Under the pieces are notes generated by a model that saw only the letters and a program-made list of their open reading frames with translations, did no database searches and had not been told where the DNA came from. Positions 5,684 to 8,361 of a DNA stretch of 8,361 nucleotides are shown here, one piece after another (position 1 is the stretch's first letter; every line of letters starts with the position of its first letter). Made by a program: the position numbers and the translations under genes. The stretch is from DATKSS01 sp049582065 (GTDB taxonomy: Bacteria; Chloroflexota; Dormibacteria; Dormibacterales; Dormibacteraceae), in contig JBAUTF010000040.1 in the NCBI GenBank assembly GCA_049582065.1, positions 1 to 8,361 of the forward strand, given 5' to 3'.

Positions 5684-6742
5684 ATGAGGCGCTCTTGTTT
5701 CGCGGTGGCCGTGGCGGTGCTCGTCCTGGCCGGCTGTGGCCCTGCCTCACCGGGACACGTGGCGCGCTCGCCTCAGACGAGCCCATCCGCGACGGCGACC
5801 GCGACGCCGACTCCGTCCGCCCTCACCAGCCCGACCCCCGCTGTGGTGCGCGCGGGATCGCCGGCCTGGGTCGCCGTGTCGGTGGCCACGGAGTGGCGCA
5901 GCCCCTCCTCGCCCCGGGCCGTCGACGCCCCGGCTCTGGCCGCCCCGGCGCGGATTCGGGAGTGGCTCGCCGCCCTGAGCCCCGCCGACCAGGCGGGGCT
6001 GATCGACAGGGCCGACTCCCAGGTGCTGCTGGGCGACAGGGTGGATGTGACGGCGCTCAACGGCTCATGGGCTCATGTCGTCGTGCCTGACCAGGCCACG
6101 CCCCTTGATGCGCGCGGCTACCCCGGCTGGATCCCGTTGGCTCAGCTGAGCGCGCTGGAGCCGCCGGCCTCAGGCTCTGTGGCGACTGTCACGGACCCCA
6201 CGACGTGGCTGCTCCGCGGTGGCCTGCCCGTCGTGGAGGTGTCCTTTGGCACCAGGCTCCCGGTGATCGCCCAGCTGGCCTCGACAGTCATGCTTGGGCT
6301 GCCCGGCGGCGACGTCCTCGACGCTGCGCCGAGCGCGGTCGCCATCACGCCTGTGGGCACGGCGGCAAGGCTCCCGGACCGCGCGGACGTGGTCGCGAGC
6401 GCCAGTCTCTTCCTGGGCGTGAGGTACCTGTGGGCCGGCACGTCGTCATTCGGCTTCGACTGCTCGGGCCTCGTGTACGACGTGTTCAAAGTCCACGGCG
6501 TGGTGCTGCCCCGCGACGCCCAGGACCAGGCCCTCGTCGGCACGGCGGTGTCCCGGCAGAACCTGCAGCCCGGAGACCTGGTGTTCCTCGCCCTGAACGG
6601 AGTCGTGCACCACGTGGCGATCTATATCGGGGCGGGCATGCTCCTCGACTCGCCCGACCTGGGACGAGGGGTGCAGGTCGTGTCGATGGGCGCCGAGCCC
6701 TACGCCTCGGAGTTCTCCGGCGCGCGCCGGGTGCTGTCCTGA
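5684..6742 (+). CDS. NlpC/P60 cell-wall hydrolase, lipoprotein with SH3-like domain
   Basis: This is a predicted secreted, lipid-anchored peptidoglycan endopeptidase that would cut stem-peptide bonds outside the membrane. The N-terminus is a type II signal peptide with lipobox L15-A-G-C18. A Ser/Thr/Pro/Ala-rich linker follows (about 28-60). Next come an SH3b-like region (about 62-160: WRSP, then LLGDRVDV, WAHVVVPDQ, GWIPLAQL) and probably a second, weaker one (about 166-225). The NlpC/P60 catalytic domain spans about 230-352, with the nucleophile C260 in FDCSGLVYD, the general base H310 in HHVAIYIG, and D322 in LLDSPDLG at the third catalytic position, where histidine is commonest. Acidic or other polar residues occur there in known members, so activity is likely. 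The domain order resembles the gamma-D-glutamyl-diamino-acid endopeptidase YkfC group. Its 3' end overlaps the convergent VOC gene by 43 bases. It has no evident functional link to its neighbours. Confidence 0.9.
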   Translation: MRRSCFAVAVAVLVLAGCGPASPGHVARSPQTSPSATATATPTPSALTSPTPAVVRAGSPAWVAVSVATEWRSPSSPRAVDAPALAAPARIREWLAALSPADQAGLIDRADSQVLLGDRVDVTALNGSWAHVVVPDQATPLDARGYPGWIPLAQLSALEPPASGSVATVTDPTTWLLRGGLPVVEVSFGTRLPVIAQLASTVMLGLPGGDVLDAAPSAVAITPVGTAARLPDRADVVASASLFLGVRYLWAGTSSFGFDCSGLVYDVFKVHGVVLPRDAQDQALVGTAVSRQNLQPGDLVFLALNGVVHHVAIYIGAGMLLDSPDLGRGVQVVSMGAEPYASEFSGARRVLS

Positions 6743-7284
6743 GGAGGGTCGCCGGCGCCTTCTTTGATCAGGCCTTCCAGGTCCAGCCGCCTCCCGCTGA
6801 ACGTCAGGTGGCCCTCGGCGTCCCTGGGCCACTCGGCCTCGGGCCGGTCCCACGCGAGCTCCAGGCCATTCCCATCGGGGTCGCTCAGGTAGAGCGCCTC
6901 GTGAGTTCCATGGTCATTGACGCCGTCGAGCGGCCAGTCCGCCGCGACCAGGCGCCGCAGCGCATCGCCCAACGCCGCACGCGTCGGATAGCGGATGGCC
7001 ACGTGATAGAGCCCGGTCGTGCCCGGAGGCGGGGGGCTGCCGCCCTTGGATTCCCAGGTGTTGAACCCGAGGTGATGGTGGTAGCCGCCGGCGGATAGAA
7101 ACAGTGCATCTGGCCGTCTGAAAACGACGTCGAAGCCGAGGATGTCGACATAGAAGTGATGCACGCGGTCGATGTCTGCGGTCTTGAGATGGACGTGGCC
7201 GATGTCGACCCCAGGGTCGATCCGTCTGTCACTCCTTTCGCGCGGGGCGACCCCACTTGCCGACTCGAGTTCTGTCTCGCCCAT
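6700..7284 (-). CDS. VOC-fold (glyoxalase/extradiol dioxygenase-like) protein
   Basis: This protein is a metal-dependent vicinal-oxygen-chelate candidate, most like the catechol-2,3-dioxygenase (CatE)-type branch. One complete VOC domain, two beta-alpha-beta-beta-beta modules, spans about 27-148. Probable metal ligands are H32 in GHVHL, H94 in LYHVAIRYP and E142 in GNGLELAW. The GGYHHHLGFNTW segment (66-77) is typical of the group. At 194 aa it is about half of a two-domain CatE, so it may act as a dimer; the substrate is unknown. The ATG at 7284 lies one base after the stop of the upstream reductase gene, pointing to translational coupling. It gives a 26-residue, poorly conserved N-terminal lead. 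A strong Shine-Dalgarno-like AAAGGAG lies inside the gene (7238-7232), but no ATG, GTG or TTG follows in frame. The last roughly 20 residues are low-complexity and run into the convergent NlpC/P60 gene. Confidence 0.87.
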   Translation of the reverse strand: MGETELESASGVAPRERSDRRIDPGVDIGHVHLKTADIDRVHHFYVDILGFDVVFRRPDALFLSAGGYHHHLGFNTWESKGGSPPPPGTTGLYHVAIRYPTRAALGDALRRLVAADWPLDGVNDHGTHEALYLSDPDGNGLELAWDRPEAEWPRDAEGHLTFSGRRLDLEGLIKEGAGDPPQDSTRRAPENSEA

Positions 7285-7285
7285 G

Positions 7286-7918
7286 TCAGTCTGCCGGAGG
7301 CCCGACCAGCTTCCATCCGTTCTGCCACGGCCACTTGTGCTGGATCTGCAGCATGATGATCAGAAGCGCCATCCCCTCGAGGGCGCGGGCCATCACCAGC
7401 GGGCCGGCGTCGATGGGACGGAAGCCGATCGAGCCGACGAACTCGATCACCTTGTCTTTCGCCGCCTGGTCGTCGCCGGCCACCAACCCGTCGAGACGGG
7501 TGCCGCCGACCGACGGTTCTGCCATTCGCGACGCGAACGCATAGTTGAAAGCCTTGATCACGTGGACCTTGGGGTGACGTTTCTGGATCTCTTCGGCATT
7601 GGACGTGCCGTTGAGGACCTCGCCCGGGTTCTGCGTGTTGACGTGGTTGGTGGCATCGACCACCACCTTCCCGTCGACTGCGTCCCCGAGCCCTCGGAAC
7701 ACCTCGCCGAGCTTGTCGTACGGGACGGCGATGATCACGAGATCCGCATCCTTGACCGCCTCGACATTGGAGGTGCCGGCGCGCGCTCCGGTGGCCTTGG
7801 CCACTTCCGAAGCCTTCTCATGGCTCGTCGCCGTGATGGTGACCGTATGGCCAGCCTTCACGCCGGATGACGCAAGCGCCTTGCCGACATTTCCCGAACC
7901 GATGATCGCGACTTTCAT
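7286..7918 (-). CDS. NADPH-dependent F420 reductase-like Rossmann protein
   Basis: This 210-aa dinucleotide-binding oxidoreductase belongs to the family of F420H2:NADP+ oxidoreductases. The N-terminal Rossmann fold opens with MKVAIIGSGNVGKAL (GxGNxG at 7-12). It is followed by DADLVIIAVPYD (58-69), VVDATN (86-91), KAFNY (122-126) and a C-terminal hydrophobic helix ending in WQNGWKLVGP (198-207), typical of the family. In the archaeal enzyme the 2'-phosphate of NADP is held by a Ser-Arg pair after strand 2. Here the matching segment reads TATSHEKA (29-36), without the arginine, so NADP use and true F420 activity are uncertain. Many bacterial members have unknown partners. The ATG is supported by GGGAGA 6 bases upstream. 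The VOC gene starts one base after its stop, so the two probably form an operon. It diverges from an SDR gene across an 82-base spacer with an inverted repeat. Confidence 0.85.
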   Translation of the reverse strand: MKVAIIGSGNVGKALASSGVKAGHTVTITATSHEKASEVAKATGARAGTSNVEAVKDADLVIIAVPYDKLGEVFRGLGDAVDGKVVVDATNHVNTQNPGEVLNGTSNAEEIQKRHPKVHVIKAFNYAFASRMAEPSVGGTRLDGLVAGDDQAAKDKVIEFVGSIGFRPIDAGPLVMARALEGMALLIIMLQIQHKWPWQNGWKLVGPPAD

Positions 7919-7924
7919 ATGGGC

Positions 7925-7930
7925 TCTCCC
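7925..7930 (-). promoter_or_regulatory. Shine-Dalgarno GGGAGA of the F420-reductase-like gene
   Basis: On the minus strand GGGAGA (within AAAGGGAGAG) lies 6 bases before the ATG at 7918. It fixes this start and shows that the transcript has a leader, unlike the gene starts at 203, 1369 and 5684. A TATTCT sequence (7993-7988, minus strand) could be its -10, with only a weak TTTCGA 17 bases further upstream, inside the start of the divergent SDR gene. Confidence 0.7.
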
Positions 7931-7954
7931 TTTGCCACGTTGATCTCACTGACC

Positions 7955-7977
7955 TAACCGGCGGCGCTGGTCGGTTA
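7955..7977. repeat. Inverted repeat in the divergent spacer (candidate operator)
   Basis: TAACCG (7955-7960) and CGGTTA (7972-7977) are perfect 6-bp arms around an 11-base centre. They lie between the leftward reductase/VOC pair and the rightward SDR gene. Symmetric sites of this size between divergent genes are often bound by dimeric repressors. No regulator gene is in view, so this is only a candidate. Confidence 0.35.
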
Positions 7978-8000
7978 TTCGAGTTCAGAATACGCAGGCT

Positions 8001-8361
8001 GTGGGCAGGCTCGAAAACCGCGTCGTCCTCGTCACTGGGGCAGCATCCGGGATCGGCAGCGCGTACGCGCGCCGCCTCGCGCGCGAGGGTGCGCGGCTCG
8101 CCCTTGTCGACACTGACGGGCCGAAGCTGAGCGCGGTCGCGGCCGCCTGTCGAGATTCGGGCGCCGAAGCGCTCGAGGTTGAACTTGATGTGTCCGACCC
8201 TGGCGCGGTGCACGCGGCGGTCGACGGCATCGCATCGCGCCTGGGCGGAATCGATGGGCTCGTCAACAACGCTGCGGTTTTCTCCACGCTTCGCAACCGG
8301 CCGTTCGAGGAGATCGAGCCGGCAGAGTTCGACCGCGTGCTCGCGGTCAACGCGCGCGGGC
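8001..8361 (+). CDS. Short-chain dehydrogenase/reductase, N-terminal part, cut by the window edge
   Basis: This is the first 120 codons of a classical SDR oxidoreductase; the frame is open to the window edge. The cofactor loop TGAASGIG (12-19) is intact, D37 at the end of strand 2 (LALVDTDG) suggests NAD(H) over NADP(H), D63-V64 is the adenine-ring site, and N89-N-A-A is the structural NNAG-type motif. The catalytic Ser-Tyr-Lys would lie beyond the window. The start is taken as the GTG at 8001, which places the first strand at the usual position; no Shine-Dalgarno is visible and no ATG is nearby. The gene diverges from the F420-reductase-like gene and may share control with it. The substrate cannot be inferred. 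Confidence 0.88.
   Translation, partial: MGRLENRVVLVTGAASGIGSAYARRLAREGARLALVDTDGPKLSAVAAACRDSGAEALEVELDVSDPGAVHAAVDGIASRLGGIDGLVNNAAVFSTLRNRPFEEIEPAEFDRVLAVNARG

Noticed and set aside
6205..7098. Rightward 297-codon frame spanning the NlpC/P60 and VOC genes
   Set aside because: It lies out of frame across two genes with intact conserved motifs; the translation is Arg/Pro/Gly-rich.
7172..7870. Rightward 232-codon frame opposite the VOC and F420-reductase-like genes
   Set aside because: Antisense shadow; the minus-strand frames carry complete family motifs and a Shine-Dalgarno site.
1..8361. CRISPR array, insertion sequence, tRNA/rRNA or phage-type genes
   Set aside because: I saw no regularly spaced direct repeats, transposase motifs, terminal repeats with target duplications, or RNA-gene signatures on either strand.

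Overview
The window is a G+C-rich (roughly two-thirds G+C), gene-dense stretch of bacterial chromosome. The codon use, the mix of apparently leaderless and Shine-Dalgarno starts, an Ala/Pro/Thr-rich lipoprotein and an F420-reductase-like protein fit a soil-type actinobacterium or a related high-G+C lineage (Chloroflexota or Dormibacterota are possible). Nothing in the window fixes the taxon. I see no mobile element, CRISPR array, tRNA or rRNA, and no real gap without genes: the largest intergenic space is about 107 bases.

Layout. (1) The left edge holds the first 31 codons of an unidentified leftward gene. It is divergent from a NiCoT-family nickel/cobalt permease (203-1279) whose four family signatures are all intact. 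(2) A rightward block follows: a bacterial sphingosine-1-phosphate-lyase homologue (PLP enzyme, 1369-2790), an FGGY sugar/polyol kinase (2880-4427) and an MFS transporter (4424-5611) that overlaps the kinase by ATGA. The 89-base spacer between lyase and kinase is almost entirely occupied by sequence able to fold into a three-way junction closed by a perfect 10-bp stem. (3) An SH3-like plus NlpC/P60 cell-wall lipoprotein (5684-6742) has its own probable promoter. (4) Converging on it, and overlapping its 3' end by 43 bases, is a leftward two-gene unit: an F420-dependent NADP-reductase-like Rossmann protein (7918-7286), then a VOC/glyoxalase-fold dioxygenase-like protein (7284-6700) starting one base after the upstream stop. 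(5) A divergent short-chain dehydrogenase starts at 8001 and runs off the right edge.

How the genes may work together. The kinase and transporter are clearly co-translated, and the lyase probably belongs to the same transcript. An uptake-phosphorylation-C-C-cleavage route for a phosphorylated long-chain amino-alcohol or related compound is possible, but the kinase and transporter substrates cannot be read from sequence. The F420-reductase-like and VOC genes look co-expressed redox/dioxygenase partners. An inverted repeat lies between them and the divergent SDR.

The most notable signals are the three-way-junction element with an alternative competing stem (2796-2869), the eukaryote-like S1P lyase next to an FGGY kinase, repeated TANNNT boxes 6-9 bases before start codons that lack Shine-Dalgarno sequences, and the convergent gene overlap.
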